NCBI GenBank assembly: GCA_002633005.1
Contig: NMRA01000376.1
Location: 409,618 to 435,732 of the forward strand
DNA length: 26,115 nt
Origin: Phoronis australis
Taxonomy: Eukaryota > Phoronida > Phoronidae
Reading direction: 5' to 3'
Numbering within the stretch: the first letter of the stretch is position 1; each line of letters starts with the position of its first letter. The translations under genes and the position numbers were made by a program. Positions 11,175 to 21,400 of this stretch are shown piece after piece. The notes under the pieces are model-generated. The model saw only the letters and a program-made list of their open reading frames with translations. It made no database searches and was not told where the DNA came from.

Positions 11175-12407
11175 TGTATTTAAAAACACGGCATTCATTC
11201 CAGAAGAGAAGAAGTGACAACTTGATCATGTTTCTTGTCAACAATTTTAAGTTATGAGGTGGTAAACAGAAAGGTAATTGTGGCTTTTTGTTTTATGGCC
11301 GTTGTCATGTTATGGTTACCGCTTTTGCACGGCTACGTAATGGTATTGGTAGAAATGTTTGTGATTGAAGCCGAGAACTGGGTTCAGAAAAATATGTCAC
11401 ATTGTCACAGAGACAGTGACTGAGTGACTGTGAGAGAGAGATACAGAAACAGAGAAATGTCAAACTGAGAGATATATGTTAGACTATAGTTATACACGTA
11501 ACCCTTCTGTAAATAGCAGGGAAGAGTAGACGAACAGTAGCCTATCACCGTCTGAACTGGGCCAATGAAGCTACCAGCCTGGCACACCGGAAACTTTTCA
11601 ACAAGTTATGGCTTATGCCTCACACTGTCTAGACTAATTAAAAAGTCACGTTGCTTTAAGTAGGCCTATTTGAGCATAGGACATCTTAGGTTAGCAGAAG
11701 CAGGTTCTCAAATTTGGGGAATTTCTTGCGATCGACTGAATTGGCAGAATGAATTTAACAACTTGTTTAGGGGAACAGGTATTCAGTCTGGAAAATTCAA
11801 GTTTGACATCATTGAACAGTGTGCGAAAAATTACTAGGATTGACTCAGTGTTCTCCACAAACCTGTTTTGACTTAACACGGTAACGAGTTTGGATTTTGT
11901 GGCGTCGAGTTTGGGGAAAGCGCGTCGAATTTGGGGAAAGCGCGTCAATTTTAGAAATTGTCACTCCAGATTTAAAACCTTGGCTGACTTGGTACTGCAG
12001 CCCTCAGCATGTAATCAGAGCCTGAATTTACCAACAGTAAACACATAGTTCACTTTAGTAAGAGGCAGTTAAACAACATCGTATTCGCCGTATTAAAGCG
12101 CCAGGGCGGGGGTGCTTATTGTCACCCAAGGCGGTTGATACCCGGTCTCCGAAACAGGTGAAATCGGGAGCTAGGATTCATCAAATTTACGCTATGTGAT
12201 GTATCTGTAGCTTGTGACAGGCTTTCAATAAAACAACATAACTGTGGCGCATTGCTATCAAACTTCATCATTGCTAAATTACGATCATTCTACAGAAAAT
12301 TGTCCCGAAATCCCAGAGCGAAAACTAGCTGACTTTTTGCGTTGCTGCCTAGCGATCGTCGATAGGGCTGCTTGAATAAAAATATAGTTTTGACTCAACA
12401 AATTACC
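11175..12407. other. Intergenic region right of the SOWAH promoter
   Basis: Holds a possible plus-strand 5' exon ending at an AAG|GTAATT donor (11273/11274), a GA/CA-rich low-complexity stretch at about 11405-11470, and an imperfect direct repeat at 11901-11946. No supported coding exon. Confidence 0.5.
11901..11946. repeat. Short direct repeat with GCGTCGA-TTTGGGGAAA core
   Basis: GCGTCGAGTTTGGGGAAAGC is followed at once by a near-identical copy (GCGTCGAATTTGGGGAAAGC). A related GCGTCGAGTTTGCAA occurs at about 13237, so the unit may belong to a wider repeat. GTTCTCCACA at about 11849 and its reverse complement at about 13258 may mark ends of a larger element, but this is weak. Confidence 0.55.
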
Positions 12408-12546
12408 TGAAATCCTCACTTAGTTTTCCAAATAGCGTCCCTAGGATTTTAAGTTCCTGTGGAGTCGGTATTATGAACGAGATAGGGTTAAATCTGCGCA
12501 AGATTGTATCCAGCAACGTGAGAAAAATCTCTGGGCGAACAGACAT
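12408..12546 (-). CDS. Candidate first coding exon of an unidentified protein
   Basis: Minus-strand ATG at 12546-12544, preceded by an in-frame TGA seven codons upstream, then 46 codons and a consensus-like AG|GTAATT donor at 12407/12406. The peptide opens MSVRPEIFLTLLDTILRRF and continues with PTPQELKILGTLFGKLSEDF, an amphipathic, helix-like composition. I do not recognise the family. The next exon was not found, and it would lie in or beyond the SOWAH gene. It could be a chance ORF. Confidence 0.35.
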
Positions 12547-12939
12547 GTCGTAGTCACGTGCGTGTCATCAGCGTTCATTTGTGGGGGGTATGCATTGTAA
12601 CTAAAATAACACAAGCAGCATCACGAGAACGCGATTTATTTATCACTTGCTGATCACATCTACTATTAAAATGTGCGAGAATTGTCTCTGTAGGGCCTAA
12701 GGCTGAATGTCATTGAGTCGCCGGGTGACTGGATGTGTGACAGTCTGAGTTATTTTCCGGGAGATTCGGGGGCGGAGGTGTCCACTATTAATGGGGCATT
12801 TTATCAGGTAGTTTACTTTACAAACACCAATTATGAATACATTGAAAAAGTGATTAATAAGGCAATCTCTCCAACACAACAGTTTTTACGGCATTAGAAA
12901 CTTTCTGAAATTGGTGCCCGATATTTATTTCTTGCCGAT
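12547..12939. promoter_or_regulatory. Possible bidirectional promoter with GC box and E-box
   Basis: The interval separates two outward-facing exon-like ORFs. It contains a GC box GGGGGCGGAGG at 12768-12778, an E-box CACGTG at about 12556, and TTTTCCGGGAGATTC near 12754, an ETS/E2F-like block. Its role as a promoter is inferred only from this layout. Confidence 0.3.
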
Positions 12940-13004
12940 ATGGCTACCTGGCGTAGTTTCATCTATAGATCCCGGAGACTAATGTCTGCGAAGTCAAGTG
13001 ACAG
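12940..13004 (+). CDS. Candidate plus-strand first exon, arginine/serine-rich N-terminus
   Basis: ATG at 12940, 21 codons, then AG|GTATGT, a strong donor. The peptide MATWRSFIYRSRRLMSAKSS has no acidic residue before its last codon and could resemble a mitochondrial presequence. Its phase (2) does not match the RPGRIP1L acceptor at 15255 (needs phase 1), so it is not simply the missing RPGRIP1L N-terminus unless another exon intervenes. Low confidence. Confidence 0.3.
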
Positions 13005-13630
13005 GTATGTAGTGCAAGCTTCCTGGCCACGTGCTTTTAACAGCAAGATTTTTTATTAGTGAGACAGTCATCAGTGGTTTTCACTTGTAGGCCCTACAGA
13101 CTGTTAAAAAGTAGGTCACACCTGACCAGTTCAATGTACATTTTTGAAACCTATATAAATACCTCCAACGGATGTTTTAACATCTCCGCTAGTCAACACT
13201 ATAGTATTGAATACTGATACTGAACTCTAGAAATTTGCGTCGAGTTTGCAATCGGTATTGTGGAGAACATTGTGACTGCGGGAATTCAAAATTGACTTGG
13301 TCACTTCAGTAACCTACTACAGTAATACATTACTGTACAATAAACCAAGTAACAACAAAACTCTCAGAATGTCCTTTTTAATGATAAATTTACAGTTGAC
13401 CAAATCAACTTTTCTGGGAATTACAAAAATTAATTTTCAAGTATGTGAATGCAAATTCTCCTGATCGGGAGATTTATGCATCTTCAAGCCTGTGAAATTC
13501 TGATATGGTGAAGTTATCCCTATGCAGTGGAATTCTCGTGATTTGAGAATCTGGTGCCAGTTGAACAAATCACCTGCAAGCAACATTTTTTCAAGCAGAT
13601 CTTAATTCCATCAGATAAATCACGAACTAG
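13005..13630. other. Intergenic region, no gene seen
   Basis: AT-rich sequence with no ORF or motif I can support beyond the GCGTCGAGTTTG block near 13237. Confidence 0.5.
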
Positions 13631-13995
13631 TCATTTTTCCAGTGCTCTCATCAGTGCATATGTCAACATGACCTCAATCTTTTTACCAGGCTGAAGGTCA
13701 GAGTTGGCGATCCTGTCAATCAAATGTTGATTTCCAAATGTCAACAATGTCTTTGGCATGTCTGAGGCTGTCACTTGCTGTTACTTCATGATATTTCAAA
13801 CAAGTTGCAAATAATGGCAGTGTTGCGATGATTTTTGTGCTCAGCTGTTCTACTGTAGGAATGATGAAATTGTTCTGAAAGTGTAATCTTTGAGTGGCAC
13901 CTTGGGGTAACAATAAGTCTCGCATGAGAGCTTGAGCTTTCAATCGCATGTGCTCTTCCCAATTGCTTCTCAGTTTGATAGTGGGAGGTGTTAAC
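13631..13995 (-). pseudogene. Frameshifted minus-strand reading frame, unidentified
   Basis: From an acceptor-like CCAG at 13996, one minus frame is open to a TGA at 13718-13716, with protein-like blocks such as NWEEHMRLKAQALMRDLLLP and EQLSTKIIATLPLFATCLKY. The +1 frame then carries a second open stretch to a TGA at 13633-13631, including MPKTLLTFGNQHLIDRI and GKKIEVMLTYALMRALEK. The shift coincides with a 10-bp imperfect tandem duplication, GTAACAGCAA/GTGACAGCCT (13784-13765). I do not recognise the protein. A third minus frame is also open for long here, so chance cannot be excluded. Confidence 0.3.
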
Positions 13996-14061
13996 CTGGA
14001 CAGATTCAGTGCAGTTCCATATTACACTGTCTGAGTTGTCACCATTTTACTTTACAGTCAT

Positions 14062-14304
14062 CTATTTCAGAATGGGGCCTTTACACTGTTTAGTAATGCC
14101 CAAATCTACATCTAGTTGCTTGCAATACGAGGTGTTGTAGTGTACCAGTTTTGAAGTGCCACGATGGATGGCCCTGAGTCTGTTCCTGTGAGGGGCCCTT
14201 CTAAGGGCCGGGTTGGAGAAGGTGAGTAATTGTGTTGGACGCGTACTCAAAGTGACTGGACCCTTAAGGGAGACTGACCATGTTCTCAAAGGCCCAACTT
14301 TAAC
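14062..14304 (-). other. Minus-strand open frame behind an acceptor-like site, unidentified
   Basis: After TTCTTTCAATCTCAG (to 14305) the frame is open for 80 codons to a TAG at 14064-14062. Many codons end in C. It is basic and contains ALRRAPHRNRLRAIHRG. It lies just upstream of the broken frame at 13631-13995 on the same strand and could be another exon of the same decayed gene, but no clean junction joins them. A 7-bp hairpin (GGCCCTT/AAGGGCC) sits inside it at about 14194-14209. Confidence 0.22.
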
Positions 14305-14308
14305 CTGA

Positions 14309-15124
14309 GATTGAAAGAACAAAAATAAATGGTCATAATCGGTTTTACGGCAACCGAAATGCATTTTTGGATTATCATTGGTTGGGTTATACTGTCAGCA
14401 TTGACCAGAGCTGTAATACAGCAAAATTTGATGCGTTAATATTTGATTTTATTATGAATAGCCAATACGTGTCATTTTCTGCCATGTGTTGGCCATTCAC
14501 TGAAGTCAAGGCAGATGACTTTACCAATAAATACACTTCACAGAACACATGACCATTCAGTGAGTGGGGTTTAGGTCTATGAGCGTAACATTGGACTGCA
14601 ACTTCTGAGGTTGCAATTTCAGTGCCACGTTATGGCTGATCTCAGAAAATTTGTTTCTTTCTGATTTTGTCACTGTAATCAAGACTGTGCACGTTTTCAA
14701 AGACCCCGGATTTTGCAACTTTGAACTGAGATTCATAGTACAAGTTTAAGATGGATGAACACATGAATAATACTGCTTGTGAGCTTCGTTGGTGACAAAA
14801 TACATTCGTGGAAAGTCTGAAGTGTTAGCTCACTTCAGTTCAAATTATTAACGCTACATATACCCAACACAAAACTTAAAGGGTCAATCCTCCTTCCAAC
14901 ACAAAAATATTTTTTATTTAGACTACTTAGTGGTATGAAATTGTTCTCAAATTGTTCCTTAGTTAAAATATGATTTCTGGGCTTGGAAAGAAGTGACAGC
15001 TTGTTATTGATTGATAACAATCTCTACAAGTTGACTTTTCGTGGTGTGTTGTTTTATTTGCCAAGCATGGTCTCCTAGAATAACGAACTGTCACCTCTTT
15101 GCAAGGCAAAAACTCAATTCTCAA
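14309..15124. other. Region upstream of RPGRIP1L, no gene seen
   Basis: AT-rich. It should contain the RPGRIP1L promoter or a 5' intron. I saw no CpG-rich block, TATA box or convincing RFX X-box here. Confidence 0.45.
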
Positions 15125-15163
15125 ATGAGTAAGGAACAAGTTGAAACCAATTTTACAATCATG
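15125..15163 (+). other. Possible RPGRIP1L 5' UTR exon carrying an upstream ATG
   Basis: A GTAAGT donor at 15164 lies 92 bases before the acceptor at 15255. The 13 codons from ATG 15125 do not join the RPGRIP1L frame. If spliced to 15256 they read out of frame to a TGA at 15295-15297, overlapping the main ATG at 15276. The exon's left border is unknown. A stronger acceptor, TTTCTTTTACAG ending at 15200, could instead define the 5' end of coding exon 1, joined to a more distant first exon. Confidence 0.35.
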
Positions 15164-15275
15164 GTAAGTTGTCTAAATCGAAATTAAATTTCTTTTACAG
15201 CACAGGGGTTTATTGCCACTAAGTTAATTGAGTTAAAACTTGTTTATCATTGTAGAAAACACTAACCAGAACGCT

Positions 15276-15421
15276 ATGGTTAATCAGGCTAGTGTGAACC
15301 AAGAAGCGCGCATCGTGGCGCGGCTGAGTCGAGAAGATCTTGAGGACAAATACCTACGACTCTACGAGGACAACTTAATTCTGAAGAAACATGCGCGTAA
15401 ACAAGAAGAGAAGATCAAAAA
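15276..15421 (+). CDS. RPGRIP1L: RPGRIP1L coding exon 1
   Basis: Residues 1-48 plus two bases of codon 49; donor AA|GTAAGC at 15422. The transcribed exon probably starts at 15256 (TTGTAG acceptor) or 15201 (TTTTACAG acceptor). It contains [17 protein letters not shown] and [12 protein letters not shown], the most conserved N-terminal block of RPGRIP1 and RPGRIP1L. In-frame stop TAA 15234-15236 supports starting at ATG 15276. Confidence 0.93.
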
Positions 15422-18400
15422 GTAAGCAGTATTCAAAAAATATCTCCTTGCCAGGAGATTGAAAGCCACTCCAGAGTCCTTGGTCACCTGAGGGGAAATA
15501 TGCCTGTGCTTTCTGAGGGGAATTTTTAGTTGAGGGTAACCACCAATTCCACGCACCCCAACCTCATTGCTGTCACAACCCTCATCGACAATACCTCAAG
15601 TAGCCAAAATTAACGTTCTAAGGTAATAAATTGAACCATGAGGGGAATTTTTGAATCAGTAGACATAAATCTTTGAGTCTGATGAAGGGAATTTTGCATG
15701 ATTTGTAAATATTTTTCTTACAAGACTGGGGCCCATATTCAGCGCGAAAACTGAGGCGTCAAAGCCCCTTAACTCTGTCAGTTGAAGTTTGTGTGCAAAA
15801 GTTTGATTGATGTGCTGGAAACACGATTAAGAAGGAAATGGCCCTTTAAGTGTTGACTGTATATCCAGTGGTTGTCATGTGACCTCTACAGTAAGTGTTG
15901 TTAATGTTAGGATGGCCACCAAGCTGCTAAGACTGGTCAATGACAAGAAGCACGGCTATGTTGGCACCAAACAGGGTCGAGAGATTGAGAATGAAGAGGT
16001 GATCGAGGATCTGAAGATCAAGGTGATCGACCTTGAGAAGCAGAACTTACTGCTCAAGGAGAAGGTATGTGTGCAGTCAGTAACTGAACGAGCTGGTCAG
16101 CAGCATCAGTTTTGACCCATGTTTTCCTTTATTGGTGATATTGAGCTGTGCACAAATTTGTTGAAATGTGTAACATGCGTTCGGATTGTAGGAGGAGGCC
16201 ATCACTTTGAATGTAATTTTATCACCCCTCCCCCCCCTTCTAGACTAACTTGTTTCTAAGTTATCCAGAGACTCTTGCAAAGTTTTTGATTAGGGCACTA
16301 GATTGCTGCAAGAGTACCCTGTATGTATTGTATATCACTGCTTACATGTTCTTTGGTATCAGGCGACTTATAAGCCCAATAGTCCTTTTGTTTCTATATT
16401 ACATTCTGTGCGCATCCATGTCACTATCGTAATACATATGGGTGGTCATTGATGTCGTCTCTATCTGTGCTGTATCTTCTAAGTCCTTTAGATGATCTTC
16501 ATGAAGGTTGGCAGATGTGTTCCTTTGGAGCTGATGACGGGTGACAACGACTTTTGGATGGATGTGACTACCGCTGTGCCGTCTTGTAGCAATTTTATAT
16601 TTTTAATGTTTAACTCTTTATCTTGAGAATTCCTTGACTGACTTTTTTGAAATTTGTCCATCTAGGAGATGCCTTTTCTTTTTTGGATGGACTCGACATA
16701 TTCTGCGTCACCTGGTGGCCAATTTATTATTGGCGAGTCTGTGTTTTTGCGTCTGCCAAACCGAATCATTATAAAAATTGGCAGATGTGATCCTGCTGAG
16801 AAGACCACAACTGACATAAATGATTTTTTGCATGGGTGCAACTACTGTTTTGAATTTAATTATTATTTTCTTGGTGCTTCACTGACCAAGCACAATGACC
16901 ATGGGTGAGTTCTGAAATGCAAGTCACGTGCAAGACAATCTCAGTATATTATCTTATCCTATGAAGCTGAAACTAAGACTTTTCTCCCATAATTCAATAT
17001 TCCAACCATGCCAACCAATCATTTCAGTGGCAGCCATTATGCTGGTCCTTGTTTGTACAGTAGGTATTCCTCAATTCAGCAAACAATGATGGCTGACATT
17101 GAAATATGTTTTTGTCAAATTTTTCGGCAAAATGAACGTCAAGAAAAACTTGCTGTTTGAAGATCTATCATAAAGCAAAACTTTGGTAAAATGTTGAGCT
17201 TAATTGTAAATGCATTTATTTGTTAGTATTGTTGACTTTAAGTTATGGGAATGTTTGGCATGGCATCATTTTGACGTCATTATGACGTTTTGGACCCAGT
17301 GTGACGGCACATCTATTCTTATTTCGGGGTCCAAATTGCATAATCTACTGCCATGACAGGTCATCACTAAACAGCGAATAGTGTTACTATTGACCTTTAA
17401 TTCTTTCAGTTACTGATCACGAAACAACAAGTAACATCTGGTCCGAAGCGAGCCAACCCGTATGGCAATGTTCAATCAAGGATCAATACGGTCAGTACGA
17501 AGTGATTGTATTTAATCATTGGCTTAGTTGACTTTTAATTAGAAATGAAGTGTGTCTGAAGGGCAGCTAAACCCTCACACTATTACATGCTCTGTGATAT
17601 TGTGTTTAATTTACATTTCAATGAATGTTGTACTTGTTGTTTCAGGGAAGAACAAAAGCAGAACCAAGTGAGAGAATTGTAAAAAGCATGAGAGTTGCTG
17701 GACCCAGGTATGTTATGCAGAACTGATGTAGAAATCACCTGGTTTTGCAGAATTATCACTTGATTCTCGAACAGTAGTTGCTGGAGAGGTACTGCACATC
17801 AAGAGTTGAAGATGGTTTTTGATTAGTCCTAATCTAGACTCCCCTACAAACTCTAAGTTTTCCTTTCCATTAGAGGGTTTAATTTTCTTTGCCAAGACGA
17901 TCAACCAGAGCACATGTAAGTCATAAAACGCTTCAGAAAATCACAAGGCAGATTAGCTCTAATAGATGTTGAATTGCAGGTTATTTCTCAGTTCCAAGTA
18001 AATGTTGAAACCAATTCAAGGAAGTTTTTGACCGTTTTCATAGAGTTTATTAAACCTAAAAATTTCATTGCACCCAACTCATTTTTAAACCTGCACCTCA
18101 AAACTGGCATCAAGTGGCACTAGGTAAAAAAGATCCTGACCCATTTCAGCTGGTATCACGTGACTTTCTTTTAGAAAGTATAGGTGACTTTCTTTTATAA
18201 AGTATACGTGACTTTCTTTTATAAAGTATACGTGACTTTCTTTTATAAAGTATACGTGACTTTCTTTTATAAAGTATACGTGACTTTCTTTTATAAAGTA
18301 TACGTGACTTTCTTTTATAAAGTATACGTGACTTTCTTTTATAAAGTATACGTGACCAAAAATATTGTGACACCGCATTAACTTTCAATAAAACCTCGGA

Positions 18401-21400
18401 GAAGCGCCAATTGTTCTGTTTTTGGCCTTGTCATATTTCTTGACTTCACGTTTAATCATTATTAAGCAATTAGTGGAAAGGAAGACATTGCATCCCGCAG
18501 GAGCAGCTTTGTAGTAGATTTTTTGCTACATGTTTTTAAAAATATTTTTGAAATTCTTAGGCATTGTCCTGTATTCTCTACACGTTTCCTTCCATTTCAG
18601 ACCGCCCGCACCACCTCAGAGTCCAACGTTGCCCAGATACGGCCACAGTTTGCTGGAACAGTCTCGAGCTGATATACGTCACTTGTAGGTCTTTTTCACA
18701 ATATCGTGATATTGCCGAGGTTTCTGTAACCGTGGTTAAAGTTACATGGGACCTTATCGACAAGTCTAAGCATTCAGCCAAATATCTACAAAAATATTTA
18801 ATTTAACTCGGTAAAAGTATAATATTTTCTGAAAGCAGAAAGCACATAGAGCTTTATTTTTGATTTTATACGAGTCTGTCATTAATTGGGTCACGTGACC
18901 GTGTCTTATTAGTAAAATTGAGAAAAAAGAATGGTTCACTCATAGCAAAATAACGGTACCAACAACATCACCAGATTTTGTGTGAAATGAATATTCAAAG
19001 TGAAATCTCAAAAACCCTGTTACAGTTTTCTAAATTATCATTTCATTGTTGTTTTATGCTACTATTTCTATAGCAGCAGGTCTATTTATTATGGTATGTC
19101 CGAAACACCGCAGCAATTTTCATACTGCTCCCAGTAGTAATAGCGGAATTGTCTCCAGTGCTATAACAACCTGTTAGGACTAAAATATTTACCTTGATTG
19201 TACTGCTACAGAGAAATGATGATATGTTCTTTAACGTCTACATACAATATGTTGTCAGAGCACAATAATATATTAAAATTGCACAGAATGCTACATGTTG
19301 TATTTTTACGTTTAGTTTTACACTTAGCTTATAATTATTTTAATGTTATCAGTATCATGATATTCAGTGTCATGATATCGCCAATGTTTCTGTAGTATTG
19401 ACTTTTAATGTAATATTTCCATAGTTGTTGCCTTGGTTTAAAATGTAAATAACTGCCCGATTTATCCTGTTCATTTTAGAGAGGATGTCATTGCACAGCA
19501 AAATGACCAGATCTCAGTGTATGAACAAGATATCGAGGTTCTCAAGGAACAGGTAGTTTGAGGCATTTTAGCATTGATAATGATGTATGAATTCAACTAC
19601 TCTATAGTACTTTTTTATTACGAGATATTAAAGTAACTTAATTGCTGTTAAATAGATCACGCTGGCAACTGGTTGGTGGCATTTCATTTGAAATTCACAC
19701 ATGGGCAGTTAGTGGTGCTCAGTTACTCAGTTATTTCGCACACTATCTACCAGTCCTTTACCGTACACTCGAGTCACACTGTAATCTAAAGCACCCACTG
19801 TATACTCCAGTCCTTTACCGTACACTCAAGTCACATTGTAATCTAAAGCACCCACTGTTCACCTCAGTCCTGTATGAACTAGGATTAACACCCACATTTA
19901 TTTATTCACTCCCAAACGAAGCTTTGTTTTCTGGATTTATTAATGGATGGCATTTTCAAGTCCTGTTGTTGCTTTTAGATGAGATTAAAAGAAGCTGAAT
20001 TTGAAGAAGACCTTCTGGTGATTAAGCAGCAAGTGTCTGCTGGTCAAAGGTGAGTGGTGTCGGTTAGAACGTGCAAGCTCAACCTCTGTTCAGCATGCTT
20101 GATTACCAGCCTCACTCTACGCAGTCTCTCAGTTATTTAGAACTACAAATGTGGAGTTGACTCCAATTGAATTCTAACGCAATTTCATTGTAGGATTGCA
20201 CAGTAAGGCATAGAGAACACTTTTTGCGAACACTTTTGTGAAGACTTGTTGCATCGTTTCGCTTGGGAGCCAGGGGGTCTTCTTCGTGAAAAGTGTCGAT
20301 AAGAAAGAAAAAATTTGGCATTGCTCTCTGCCCAACTATTTCTTCTGAAAAATAATTCGGCTTTATTTGAACAAAAGTCCTAGTCTTTGAGATTATGTAC
20401 CTACTCTCTTGCTACTGAGATAATTTCAATCACACCCATATGTCAATAAAAAAATATAATAATCTGCCATTCTTTAGGTGCTTTTTAATGACTATTGTTT
20501 TGTATATTTATGAAATACACAAATACGCTTTTGGTTGACAGGGCCAATCTTCAAGAAAATGTTGACTTGATTCGCCTTCAGCGTGAAGTGAAAGAGAAAG
20601 GGACGAAGCTAACTAAACTGCAGGCTCAGTATGACAGCTTGGAAGATGTAAGTAATGATCTACACGTTACTGGAGATTTCCTTTTATAAACACAGGCCCT
20701 ATATTTGTTTGATGGCAAGGGTAAACCTGTTGCCCGGAGGTATATTTGGTTTAGCCAAGTATGCATCTTAGTATGTCAATAAGTGTGCTGTGGATTAATT
20801 GTGGATTTTAGCCTTTAGGTTAGGGCTGTTCCAGTAAATGGGGGGAAGGCACCTTTTTTTTGCACCCACCACCCGTATTTTTCATTTATTTCTTCAGCCT
20901 TCCACCCGTAATTTTTTATAAGTTTGAAATGCAACCACCCATAATTTTTTTTTCTTGTGGTTGACTGCACAGGCGCTTGAGTTTATCTGTTCCTCCATCA
21001 CCACTAACGTCATTCATTACTAAGAAAACAATGTTTTTTATATATGGCTATTAGCCATCGAGAAATTCGAGCACCTGTGGTTAACTGGTGTTATGGGCAT
21101 GCCGATGAGATCGGAGGGAATGAAAAAGTCGGAGCTTTTTGCAAGTTGCATTTTTGTTTCAGTTTTTGATTCTGTGCGTATTGTTTATAAAATTTACCAA
21201 AATTACCCACCGTCAAACATTTATGGCCCAATGAAACAACAACGACCTGTAAATTTTTATTTTTATGAATTACGACCACCAGCCATTTTGAATTTAAATC
21301 AAACGCAACCACCCATAAATTTTTATTTCAGTTGCCTTCCCCCCCTCTCCCACACAGATTTTGCTGGAACAGCCCTTACCAATTTTTTGTTGATAATTTT

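Noticed and set aside
11235-11423. 62-codon plus-strand ORF with a hydrophobic N-terminus
   Set aside because: Its true ATG is at 11294, leaving 43 codons, and a good donor at 11274 suggests this area is non-coding or UTR.
12940-13004. MATWRSF exon as the missing RPGRIP1L N-terminus
   Set aside because: It ends in phase 2 whereas the RPGRIP1L acceptor at 15255 needs phase 1; direct splicing would hit a stop at once.
16669-16908. 79-codon plus-strand ORF
   Set aside because: It falls in a duplicated repeat inside RPGRIP1L intron 2.
18085-18388. Repetitive ORFs on both strands (HVYFIKES-type and FFYKVYVT-type units)
   Set aside because: They are by-products of the 24-bp tandem array, whose period is a multiple of three; no splice or start context supports them.
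19642-19998. 118-codon plus-strand ORF
   Set aside because: It lies in RPGRIP1L intron 6, is inflated by a 57-bp repeat, and enters exon 7 in the wrong frame.
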